Shown here: piece by piece, positions 23,476-30,434 of the stretch
Layout: each line of letters starts with the position of its first letter
How positions within the stretch are numbered: position 1 is the stretch's first letter
DNA from: DASWJZ01 sp964440525
GTDB taxonomy: Bacteria > Pseudomonadota > Alphaproteobacteria > Rhizobiales > Afifellaceae
DNA: 64,000 nucleotides
Reading direction: 5' to 3'
Assembly: GCA_964440525.1 (NCBI GenBank)
Contig: CAYTTC010000008.1
Coordinates: 6,935-70,934, forward strand
Notes under the pieces: generated by a model
Told to the model about the DNA's origin: nothing
What the model saw: the letters and a program-made list of their open reading frames with translations, nothing else
The model's database searches: none
Position numbers and translations under genes: made by a program

Positions 23476-24333
23476 TTGCCTGATTTTCCGATCGTCGACA
23501 GCCATGTGCATCTGCTCGACCCGAAGCGCTTCGACTATGCCTGGACGGTGGGCGCGCCGTCGTTGAAGCGGCAGGCGCTTCCCGCCGATCTCTTCAAAGC
23601 CGCCGCGCCGGTCAAGATCGAGAGCTTCGTGTTCGCCGAGGTCGATGTAGACTTTCCGCAGCATCTTGCTGAAGCGGAATGGGTGGCGGAGCTGGCGAAG
23701 ACAGAGCCGCGCCTCAAGGGCATGGTGGCGGCGCTGCCGCTCGAGCGGGGCGCGGCAATCGCGCCGGAGCTGGATGCGCTTCGCAAGCACAAGGTGATGC
23801 GTGGCGTCCGCCGGCTCATCCAGAACCAAAAGGACCCGGATTTCTGCATCCAGCCGAATTTCATCGCGGGTCTCAAGCTGCTGGCGCCGCACGACCTCTC
23901 CTTCGACATCTGCGTTTTCCACCATCATCTGCCGAACGTCATCCGCATGGTGGAAAAATGCCCCGACGTGCGCTTCGTGCTCGATCATATCGGCAAGCCG
24001 GCGATCAAGGCCGGCATTCGCGATCCCTGGCGGCAGCACATGAAGGAGCTGGCATCGCACCAGAACGTCTTTTGCAAGATTTCCGGCGTCGCCAACGAAG
24101 CGGACCACAAGGCCTGGACGCGCGAAGAGCTAAAACCCTACATCGCGCATGCGATCGAGTGTTTTGGATTCGACCGCGTGATGTATGGCGGCGACTGGCA
24201 TGTGATGGAGCTGGCGATCGCCTATCCCAAATGGGTCGAACTCGTCGATTGGGTGGTGGTGGACGCGACGCCGGCGGAGAGGCGAAAGCTTTTCCGCGAC
24301 ACGGCCATCGACTTCTACCGCCTCGATCGCTGA
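23476..24333 (+). CDS. Amidohydrolase family (COG3618 lactonase/PDC hydrolase-like)
   Basis: The protein has 285 residues and is a TIM-barrel metal hydrolase. Conserved histidine and aspartate blocks are DSHVHLLDP (residues 8-16), FHHHLPN (near 155), LDHIGKP (near 173) and MYGGDWH (near 237). Relatives are L-fucono- and L-rhamnono-lactonases and 2-pyrone-4,6-dicarboxylate hydrolase LigI. The start is TTG at 23476, supported by GGGGAG seven bases upstream. It is followed nine bases later by the FMN hydroxy-acid dehydrogenase gene, so the two are co-transcribed. Substrate is unknown. Confidence 0.85.
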   Translation: MPDFPIVDSHVHLLDPKRFDYAWTVGAPSLKRQALPADLFKAAAPVKIESFVFAEVDVDFPQHLAEAEWVAELAKTEPRLKGMVAALPLERGAAIAPELDALRKHKVMRGVRRLIQNQKDPDFCIQPNFIAGLKLLAPHDLSFDICVFHHHLPNVIRMVEKCPDVRFVLDHIGKPAIKAGIRDPWRQHMKELASHQNVFCKISGVANEADHKAWTREELKPYIAHAIECFGFDRVMYGGDWHVMELAIAYPKWVELVDWVVVDATPAERRKLFRDTAIDFYRLDR

Positions 24334-24342
24334 GCGGCCGTC

Positions 24343-25506
24343 ATGACCCCGGAAAGCCTGAAGAAGCGGGCCCTCAATGTCGCGGAAATGCGGCGACTTG
24401 CACGGCGGGCGCTGCCCCGCCCGATCTTCGACTTCGCCGATGGCGGCGCAGAGGACGAGTGGACGCTCAGGCGGAACGAATCCGCCTTCGACGATATCCA
24501 GCTTTTGCCGCAACCGCTGCGCGGATCGGCGACGCGCGATCTTTCGATCGAGCTTTTCGGCAGGACGCTCTCCATTCCGGTCATGGTTGGGCCGACTGGC
24601 CTCTCAGGACTCCTATGGCCCGGCGGTGAGCTCTGTAGCGCTCGCGCCGCAACGGCGGCCGGGACCGCTTTCTGCCTGAGTCATGGCTCGGTTTGCACCA
24701 TCGAGGAGCTCGCCGCGACCGGCGTCGCGCCGCGTTGGATGCAGGTGTTCGTCTATCGTGACCGCGGGCTGACGCGCGAATTCACCCAGCGGGCGCAGGC
24801 AGCCGGCTACGACGCGCTGGTGCTGACCATCGACAATCAGCTCACCGGCAACCGCGAGCGCGACATCAGGAACGGTTTCTCCATTCCACCCAATCTCGGG
24901 CCCGTCGAGTTCGCAGCCATGGCGGTGAAGCTGCCATGGCTTTTTCGCATGCGGCGGCATTTGAAACGGGTCACCTTCGCCAACTACATCAAGTCTGGGG
25001 AGGCGGCGGAGCTGACCCGGCTAGCGGGGCGCGTCGCCTCCATGCTCGATCCGTCTCTGGCGTGGCCCGACGTGGACGCGCTTCGAAAGATCTGGTCGGG
25101 CCCGTTGATCCTCAAGGGCGTGCTGCATCCCGACGAGGCGCGCGAGGCGCTTTCGCACGGCGTCGACGGGATCATCGTATCGAATCACGGTGGCCGTCAG
25201 CTCGACGGCGCCGTCTCCTCGATCGAGGCGCTGCCGGCGGTCGTTGACGCGGTGGCGGGGCGCCTTCCAGTCCTCGTCGACGGCGGTGTCAGGCGCGGGG
25301 CGGATGTGGTCAAAGCGCTGGCACTCGGGGCGAGCGCCTGCCTGATCGCCCGGCCGCAGCTTTGGGGGCTTGCCGTCGCAGGCGAGGCGGGCGTGGCGCG
25401 CGTGCTCGAGATTTTTCGCAGCGAGATCGACCGGGTGATGGGTTTTTGCGGCGTCACCAAGGTCAGCGAGATCGGGCTGGACCTCATCCATCGGCCCCGG
25501 CCCTGA
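24343..25506 (+). CDS. FMN-dependent alpha-hydroxy acid dehydrogenase
   Basis: The protein has 387 residues, the size of LldD/mandelate dehydrogenase-type enzymes. It has FADGGAEDEWTLRRN near residue 30 and the catalytic histidine in IIVSNHGGRQLDG (near 284). FMN phosphate binding is through PVLVDGGVRRGADVVKALALGA. It oxidises a 2-hydroxy acid to a 2-oxo acid. Following a lactonase gene by nine bases, it could oxidise the released hydroxy acid. The gene ends four bases from the convergent RraA-like gene. Confidence 0.9.
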   Translation: MTPESLKKRALNVAEMRRLARRALPRPIFDFADGGAEDEWTLRRNESAFDDIQLLPQPLRGSATRDLSIELFGRTLSIPVMVGPTGLSGLLWPGGELCSARAATAAGTAFCLSHGSVCTIEELAATGVAPRWMQVFVYRDRGLTREFTQRAQAAGYDALVLTIDNQLTGNRERDIRNGFSIPPNLGPVEFAAMAVKLPWLFRMRRHLKRVTFANYIKSGEAAELTRLAGRVASMLDPSLAWPDVDALRKIWSGPLILKGVLHPDEAREALSHGVDGIIVSNHGGRQLDGAVSSIEALPAVVDAVAGRLPVLVDGGVRRGADVVKALALGASACLIARPQLWGLAVAGEAGVARVLEIFRSEIDRVMGFCGVTKVSEIGLDLIHRPRP

Positions 25507-25509
25507 GGA

Positions 25510-26196
25510 TCAGTCGACTTCGCGGATCGTTCCGGGCTTCAGGATCGAATCGACGATGTCGGATTTCTTGAGCCCCGCTTTGACCTTCGCCTCCAGTCCT
25601 GCCTCAAGCTTGCGGACATTCGCCAGGTGCTTGAGCGTCTCGGCGATGCGCGTCCGCGGCACGATCACAACGCCGTCCTCGTCGCCGACGACGATGTCGC
25701 CGGCATCGACCGCCACGCCGCCGATGACGATCGGCAGCCCGACCGTGCCGGGCCCGGTCTTAGCGGGCGAGTTCGGCGTCACTCCGGCTGCGAAGCAGGG
25801 AATGCCGACACCGCGGATGCCCGGCGTGTCGCGCACCAGACCGTCGGTGACGAAAGCCGCGGCGCCGTTGTTCTTCATCATGCCGAGGAGGAGGTCGCCG
25901 ATGACCGCGGTCTCGGTAAAGCTGTCGGCCTTCACCAGCACGACGTCGCCAGGCTGGATCACGTCAAGCGTGCCGAAGGCGGCGAGGCAATCGGCGGGCC
26001 CGGTTTCGCAGGTCACCGCCACCCCATGGAAGCCTGTCGCGTCGCTGACCGGCTTGATCCGATAATTGAGTGCTCCGCGGCCGCCCATAGAGTCGACCAG
26101 GAACCCGGTCGGCGTGTCCGCGAAGGCGGCAAGCTCGGCCGCGCTCGGACGCGGAAAACGGCGGCGAACGGTAAGAAGCGGTGGATTTTCGATCAC
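25510..26196 (-). CDS. RraA-like / HMG-CHA aldolase family protein
   Basis: The protein has 228 residues. The family motif GDLLLGMMKNNGAAAF...LVRDTPG is present, with the Arg-Asp pair that binds pyruvate enolate and metal in 4-hydroxy-4-methyl-2-oxoglutarate (HMG/CHA) aldolases. RraA proteins that inhibit RNase E lack or vary parts of this site, so an aldolase is more likely here. It is convergent with the FMN dehydrogenase gene and 13 bases downstream of the tautomerase gene. Its neighbours suggest an aromatic or sugar-acid breakdown route ending in pyruvate. Confidence 0.85.
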   Translation of the reverse strand: MIENPPLLTVRRRFPRPSAAELAAFADTPTGFLVDSMGGRGALNYRIKPVSDATGFHGVAVTCETGPADCLAAFGTLDVIQPGDVVLVKADSFTETAVIGDLLLGMMKNNGAAAFVTDGLVRDTPGIRGVGIPCFAAGVTPNSPAKTGPGTVGLPIVIGGVAVDAGDIVVGDEDGVVIVPRTRIAETLKHLANVRKLEAGLEAKVKAGLKKSDIVDSILKPGTIREVD

Positions 26197-26209
26197 GCTA
26201 GCGGCCTCG

Positions 26210-26419
26210 TCATTTCTTGGCTGCCGGCGCGGGGGTTCGCTCGGTGAAGAGGAGGCCGCCCTTCATCTTGTCGGCCTTCTTCGATTCCACGATCTGGACG
26301 ACGACCGCCTCGGCCGGAACCCCAAAATTCTTGATGACGGCATCGGTGATGTCTTGCATGAGCGCGCGCTTCTTCTCGGGCTCGCGTCCCTCGACGAGAT
26401 AGATGACGATTTCGGGCAT
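26210..26419 (-). CDS. 4-oxalocrotonate tautomerase family protein
   Basis: The protein has 69 residues, the standard 4-OT size. Cleavage of the first Met exposes the catalytic Pro1 (PEIVIYLVEGREPEKK), and Arg11 is conserved. It is expected to convert enol and keto forms of ring-cleavage acids. It precedes the RraA-type aldolase gene by 13 bases on the same strand. Confidence 0.88.
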   Translation of the reverse strand: MPEIVIYLVEGREPEKKRALMQDITDAVIKNFGVPAEAVVVQIVESKKADKMKGGLLFTERTPAPAAKK

Positions 26420-26552
26420 TTTTGATCCTGTTCGGCGGCGGGCTTTCGATATGAGCTAAGGCGTGCGCGGAATGCAACGGTCGAGCGCGCGCCGGTCCGA
26501 CCTACAGGCCGATGCCGCGCGCCATGGCAGCCGCGAAGTGCCGACGGCAGGT

Positions 26553-26972
26553 CTAGAGCTTATACACATACATCACGAACGGCTCAGCCGCCGTGCCGCG
26601 GGACTCGTAGAGCCGTCGCGCCGGATGATTGTCGGGTTCGGTGCCGACCCAGGCCTCCTCGCATCCCAGCGCCTTGCCGAGCGCGAACATCTCGTCGAGC
26701 ATCCGCCGTGCAATACCTTGCCGGTGGAATGCGGGCGCGACGCCGACTTCGTCGATGTAGAGTTCGGTCGGCTTGTCCGGATGCTTGTGGATGATTGCGG
26801 CGACCTGGCCCACCACCTCGTCACCCGCAAGAGCCACGAGCATCAGATGGCTGGGCTCGGCCAGATAGGCGGCGACCCGCCCTGCATCGACAGGTCCGTC
26901 GAAGACCTCGTCCGCAACGCGAGTGAGGATCGCGGCATCGCCCGGAGCAAGTCGTCTGATCTCAACCTGCAT
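26553..26972 (-). CDS. GNAT family N-acetyltransferase
   Basis: The protein has 139 residues. The acetyl-CoA binding block is VAPAFHRQGIARRMLDEMFALGKALG (residues 81-106), and EPDNHPARRLYESRG follows. The layout, with an acidic ELYIDEVGV strand before the loop, resembles AAC(3)-I aminoglycoside acetyltransferases, but no substrate can be assigned. It stands alone between the tautomerase and the amino-acid permease genes. Confidence 0.85.
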   Translation of the reverse strand: MQVEIRRLAPGDAAILTRVADEVFDGPVDAGRVAAYLAEPSHLMLVALAGDEVVGQVAAIIHKHPDKPTELYIDEVGVAPAFHRQGIARRMLDEMFALGKALGCEEAWVGTEPDNHPARRLYESRGTAAEPFVMYVYKL

Positions 26973-27019
26973 CGAACACTCCGTTCCGACCAGCCACAGG
27001 GATTGACAGGGTGAGAGCT

Positions 27020-27856
27020 CTAGCTACCGGCAGCGCCGCTTCGCTTCAACCGTTGCTCCAGCGCCCGCACCAGAAGCGACAGCGACAGCGTCATCACAAG
27101 ATAGAGGAAGGCGACGACGTTGTAGGTCTCGAAGAAGAGGAAGGTGGAGGCGGAATAGATTTTTCCGAGCTGGGTGATGTCCTGCACGCCGAGCGCGGAG
27201 ACGAGCGCAGAGTCCTTGATCATGGCGACGAAATCGTTGCCGAGCGGCGGCAGCACGATGCGGATGGCTTGCGGAAAGACCACGAGGCGAAAAGTCTGCC
27301 AGCGCGACAGGCCGAGCGAGAGGGCGGCCTCCACGTGGCCCTTCGGCACCGCCTCGATGCCGGCGCGAAAAACTTCGGCGAGATAGGCGGAATAGCTGAC
27401 GGTCAGCGCGAAGATGGCGCGCCAGGTGAGGTCGAAATTGCGGACCGTGAGCGCCGGGAGGAGGCCGTGCTCGATCGGCCAGGCGAGCGCCCAGTTCCAC
27501 AGAACCACAAGCTGCGGCGCTCCGACGAAGGCCACGTAGAAGAGCAGCACCAGCACCGGTATGCCCCGCACGATCTCGACATAGAAGGTGGCGATCTCGC
27601 GAATGATGCGGAAGCGCGAGATGCGGCCGAGCGCGACGACGAGCCCGAGCAAGGCGGCGAGCGCGAAGGCGACGATCGTCACCCACAGCGTGACGAGCAC
27701 GCCATGGCGGAGCGCCCGGAAGATGATCCGGTAGTTGCTATCGGCGACGATCAGCCAGAAGAAGAGAATCGCAAGGAGCGCCGCCGCGATCAGCCAAAAT
27801 GGAATTTCGCGGGCGGCTTTGCGCGGCGGAGCGGAAGCTTCCGCGTCGGCGGTCAT
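27020..27856 (-). CDS. Polar amino-acid ABC transporter permease (HisM/GlnP-type)
   Basis: The protein has 278 residues with about five to six membrane helices. The EAA-type loop appears as EAALSLGLSRWQTFRLVVFPQAIRIVLPPLGNDF, and FYVEIVRGIPVLVLLFY is also typical. It is the membrane part of an amino-acid uptake system. The binding protein gene lies upstream (28059-28844), separated by a 120-bp repeat. No ATPase gene is present nearby, so the ATP-binding partner must come from elsewhere. Confidence 0.92.
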   Translation of the reverse strand: MTADAEASAPPRKAAREIPFWLIAAALLAILFFWLIVADSNYRIIFRALRHGVLVTLWVTIVAFALAALLGLVVALGRISRFRIIREIATFYVEIVRGIPVLVLLFYVAFVGAPQLVVLWNWALAWPIEHGLLPALTVRNFDLTWRAIFALTVSYSAYLAEVFRAGIEAVPKGHVEAALSLGLSRWQTFRLVVFPQAIRIVLPPLGNDFVAMIKDSALVSALGVQDITQLGKIYSASTFLFFETYNVVAFLYLVMTLSLSLLVRALEQRLKRSGAAGS

Positions 27857-27915
27857 TTAGCGCCGATCGCAGGCGCTACCCTCAGCAAGACCGCCTGTCC
27901 ACCGATACAATCATC

Positions 27916-28035
27916 TGTCGTCATTGCCGTCCCCCGGTTTAACCGGGGGATGACCCGGCAATCCATTCCGTAACCGTCGAGGGTTCGATGAGCGTTACGG
28001 AATGGATCCCATGGTCAAGCCATGGGATGACGACA
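27916..28035. repeat. Cloverleaf-forming palindromic repeat, copy A
   Basis: Outer stem TGTCGTCAT (27916-27924) pairs with ATGACGACA (28027-28035). Arm I (27925-27960) is closed by TGCCG/CGGCA and contains CCCCCGG/CCGGGGG. Arm II (27961-28007) is a perfect 14-bp stem, ATCCATTCCGTAAC/GTTACGGAATGGAT. Arm III (28008-28026) is CCCATGG/CCATGGG. The arms abut with no unpaired base at the junction. A related copy lies at 39154-39272. It sits between the binding-protein and permease genes of a minus-strand operon. Confidence 0.85.
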
Positions 28036-28058
28036 GTCCTGAAAGGCATGCTGGCCCG

Positions 28059-28844
28059 TCATTGGTTCGCCTGGTATTCGTAGAACCACTTCTGATTCAG
28101 CTTTTCGAGCGTGCCGTCGGCCTTCATCTCGGCGAGCGCCGCGTTGACCGGCGCGACGAGATCGGAGCCGGGGGTGAAGATGAAGCCGAATTCTTCGGTG
28201 CCGAGCGGATCGCCAATCACCTTGAAGGTGTCGGGCGAGGCGCCGATGTAGCCGGCGGCCGAAGTCTTATCCATCAGCACCGTGTCGACATCGCCCGACT
28301 TCAGCGCCTGCACCGAGGCGCCGAACGTGTCGAACAGCTTGATGCGCGGATTGGCCTCGTCGCCGTCGAGCACGCTGTAGACAGCGGTGTAGAAATTCGT
28401 CGTGCCGGCCTGCGCCCCGACCAGCAGGCCTGGATCGGCCGCAAAGCTCTTCGGGTCGGTGAAACGGTTTTCGTCGGCGCGCACCAGCATGAATTGCTCT
28501 GAGACCATGTAGGGGTCGGAGAAGTCGACCTGCGCCTTGCGCTCGTCGTTGATGGTGATGCCGTCCATGCCGATGTCGAACTGGCCCTCGCGCACCGCCT
28601 GGATCATCGTGTCCCAGCTCGACAGGTTCCATTCGACCTTGAGATTGAGACGCTTGCCGATCTCGTTCACGGCGTCGTATTCCCAGCCGATCCCCTCCCC
28701 GGATTTCGGGTCGGCGAAGTTGAGCGGCACATAGGCGTTCTCGGTCACCGCCCGCATCGTGCGGCCGCCAAGGTCGGGCAGCTCGGCGGCCTCGGCCGTG
28801 GAGGCGAGAAGAAGCGCGGCGGCCAGAATCTTGAACCTGATCAT
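28059..28844 (-). CDS. Amino-acid ABC transporter substrate-binding protein
   Basis: The protein has 261 residues and is a type-II periplasmic binding protein (SBP_bac_3) with a signal peptide of about 19 residues. Recognisable parts are GIGWEYDAVNEIGKRL, GQFDIGMDGITINDERK and VDFSDPYMVSEQFML, typical of polar amino-acid binders. Its start overlaps the glutamine amidotransferase gene by four bases. It delivers ligand to the permease encoded after the repeat. Specificity is not readable; the coupled amidotransferase hints at glutamine or glutamate. Confidence 0.92.
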   Translation of the reverse strand: MIRFKILAAALLLASTAEAAELPDLGGRTMRAVTENAYVPLNFADPKSGEGIGWEYDAVNEIGKRLNLKVEWNLSSWDTMIQAVREGQFDIGMDGITINDERKAQVDFSDPYMVSEQFMLVRADENRFTDPKSFAADPGLLVGAQAGTTNFYTAVYSVLDGDEANPRIKLFDTFGASVQALKSGDVDTVLMDKTSAAGYIGASPDTFKVIGDPLGTEEFGFIFTPGSDLVAPVNAALAEMKADGTLEKLNQKWFYEYQANQ

Positions 28845-29611
28845 GCTGACGTCTCCGAAACGGTTGCTCTTGCAGTCTTTCTAGCCGGCTCTTGCCGGCT
28901 TGGGGAGGGTAGAGGGATGCGGTCGATCCAGGCGCGGGCGAGCGCCAGCCCGGCTGCATCGGCCGCCGCGCCATGCCTCTCCGCCTCCGCCGGATGGCGC
29001 TTTGGCCAGTCGGGCGCGCAGTCCGCGATCTCCTCAGCGAAGTCGCGCGTCCAGCTGGCGACGAGCTCGGTGCCTGCCTCGACATGGAATTGGATGCCAT
29101 AGGACGCGCGGCCGATGCGGAAAGCCTGCATCGCGGTCTGCTCGCTTGTCGCGAGATGCACGGCGCCGGGCGGCAGCGTGAAGGTGTCGAGATGCCAGTG
29201 GAAGAGCGGGGCGGTCCGGCCGATGACCGAGAGCACCGGGTCGGCACGGCCGGCCTCCGTGGTGCGCACCTCATGCCACCCGAACTCGATTGGTCGCCCG
29301 AGGATGTTCTTGGCGCCGTGGGCGCGGGCAAGAATCTGCGCGCCGAGGCAGATGCCGAGCACGGCCTTGTCGGCCTCGCCGAAGGCGAGCGCGAGCGCCG
29401 CTTCATCTTTGAGATAGGGGTGGTTTTTGTCGTCGAGTGCGTCCTGCGCGCCGCCGAGCATGATAAGCGAATCGAAGCCGTCGGGCGATACCGGCAACGT
29501 GTCCCCGGCATGGGTGCGGAGGACGCGGCACTCAGCACCTCTTTCGGAGAGCGCCTGGCCGACGAGGCCGAGCGTCGCCTTCGGATAATTCTCGATAACG
29601 AGGACACGCAT
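28841..29611 (-). CDS. Class I glutamine amidotransferase-like protein
   Basis: The protein has 256 residues with a class I GATase fold. The catalytic triad is present: Cys88 (GICLGAQ), His176 and Glu178 (FHVEAGTE). It resembles the amidotransferase domain of GMP synthase, but no synthetase domain is attached. The C-terminal 50 residues are basic and variable. The gene is translationally coupled to the amino-acid binding protein gene. It may hydrolyse a glutamine derivative (for example a gamma-glutamyl compound) brought in by this transporter, which is inference. Confidence 0.88.
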   Translation of the reverse strand: MRVLVIENYPKATLGLVGQALSERGAECRVLRTHAGDTLPVSPDGFDSLIMLGGAQDALDDKNHPYLKDEAALALAFGEADKAVLGICLGAQILARAHGAKNILGRPIEFGWHEVRTTEAGRADPVLSVIGRTAPLFHWHLDTFTLPPGAVHLATSEQTAMQAFRIGRASYGIQFHVEAGTELVASWTRDFAEEIADCAPDWPKRHPAEAERHGAAADAAGLALARAWIDRIPLPSPSRQEPARKTARATVSETSA

Positions 29612-29717
29612 TGTTCACCTCCGCAGCCCGCTTTAGCACGCCAGCCGCCGCGGGTCATCGGAACCGGCTGGGGCGCGGCGGCGTTTCCTTTGACTTGGCT
29701 TTAATGAGGCAACGCAA

Positions 29718-30035
29718 ATGAGCAATCCCAACACCGGACAGAAGGACCGCAAGCACGCGAGCTCGCTCCCGGGAGACCGCGATCCCGATGCCCGCGAAGG
29801 CGGTGACGTGCCTCACGACCCAAAGGATAGGGAGGTGCAGCCCGGCACCGCCGAGCCCGGCAAGAGCTGGCACTCGCGCAGTCCCGACCCCCATGACAAG
29901 GACGACCAGCTCAATCAGGCACTGAAGGATAGCTTTCCGGCAAGCGACCCGCCGCAGTCGACGCAGCCCGGCGTGACCGGCTGGGATCTGACGGACGAGG
30001 AAAAGAAGGAGCAGCGCAAGCGCCCGGCGGCATAA
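29718..30035 (+). CDS. Disordered protein with FPASDPP motif
   Basis: The protein has 105 residues with almost no hydrophobic residues. It is rich in Asp, Lys, Pro and Ser, so it is probably intrinsically disordered. The segment LNQALKDSFPASDPPQ (around residues 66-81) matches a short motif seen in many small alphaproteobacterial proteins of unknown function, a recollection I cannot confirm here. A strong terminator follows at 30057-30083. It stands alone on this strand. Confidence 0.65.
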   Translation: MSNPNTGQKDRKHASSLPGDRDPDAREGGDVPHDPKDREVQPGTAEPGKSWHSRSPDPHDKDDQLNQALKDSFPASDPPQSTQPGVTGWDLTDEEKKEQRKRPAA

Positions 30036-30056
30036 CCGCAAGCTGGACAAAATATG

Positions 30057-30083
30057 GAGGCCGGCCTTTGGGTCGGCCTCTTT
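30057..30083 (+). terminator. Rho-independent terminator
   Basis: A 10-bp stem, GAGGCCGGCC / GGTCGGCCTC with one G-T pair and a TTTG loop, is followed by TTTCT on the plus strand. It ends the transcript of the small disordered protein and abuts the stop of the convergent MmcQ/YjbR gene at 30084. Confidence 0.9.
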
Positions 30084-30431
30084 CTATTCGAGGAGCAACG
30101 CGAGTCGTTTCGGCGCGATGAGTCGGTAGCTCCGCCTGACGATCGCGGCGACCTCATCCCAGTCGGGATGCGTATCGAGCCGCACCCCGACCCAGCCCTT
30201 CGAGCCGACATAGGGCGGGACGAAGAAGCGCTCCGGATCGGCGCCCACGAGCACCATCTGGCTTCCGGGCGGCGCCTTGCACCAGACCGAGACGCGCCCG
30301 TCGCCACGTTTCTCCATTGCAAAAATCTTGTTGCGCACGCGAAAGGTCGGATCGCCCCATGCCTCTTTTTCCTCGGCTTCCGGGAGAGCGAGGCAGATGG
30401 CGCGCAGGCGATCGATCGGTTGCTTGGCCAT
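30084..30431 (-). CDS. MmcQ/YjbR family protein
   Basis: The protein has 115 residues of the MmcQ/YjbR (DUF419) fold, with ALPEAEEKEAWGDPTFRVRNKIFA and GSKGWVGVRLD. This CyaY-like double-wing fold is thought to bind DNA or protein; the precise role is unknown. It starts three bases after the xseA stop, so it is probably the second gene of an xseA operon. Confidence 0.88.
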   Translation of the reverse strand: MAKQPIDRLRAICLALPEAEEKEAWGDPTFRVRNKIFAMEKRGDGRVSVWCKAPPGSQMVLVGADPERFFVPPYVGSKGWVGVRLDTHPDWDEVAAIVRRSYRLIAPKRLALLLE

Positions 30432-30434
30432 GAC

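Noticed and set aside
26553..26972. Aminoglycoside resistance gene of the AAC(3)-I type
   Set aside because: The GNAT fold is clear, but the similarity to AAC(3)-I is only in general layout. I keep the call at family level.
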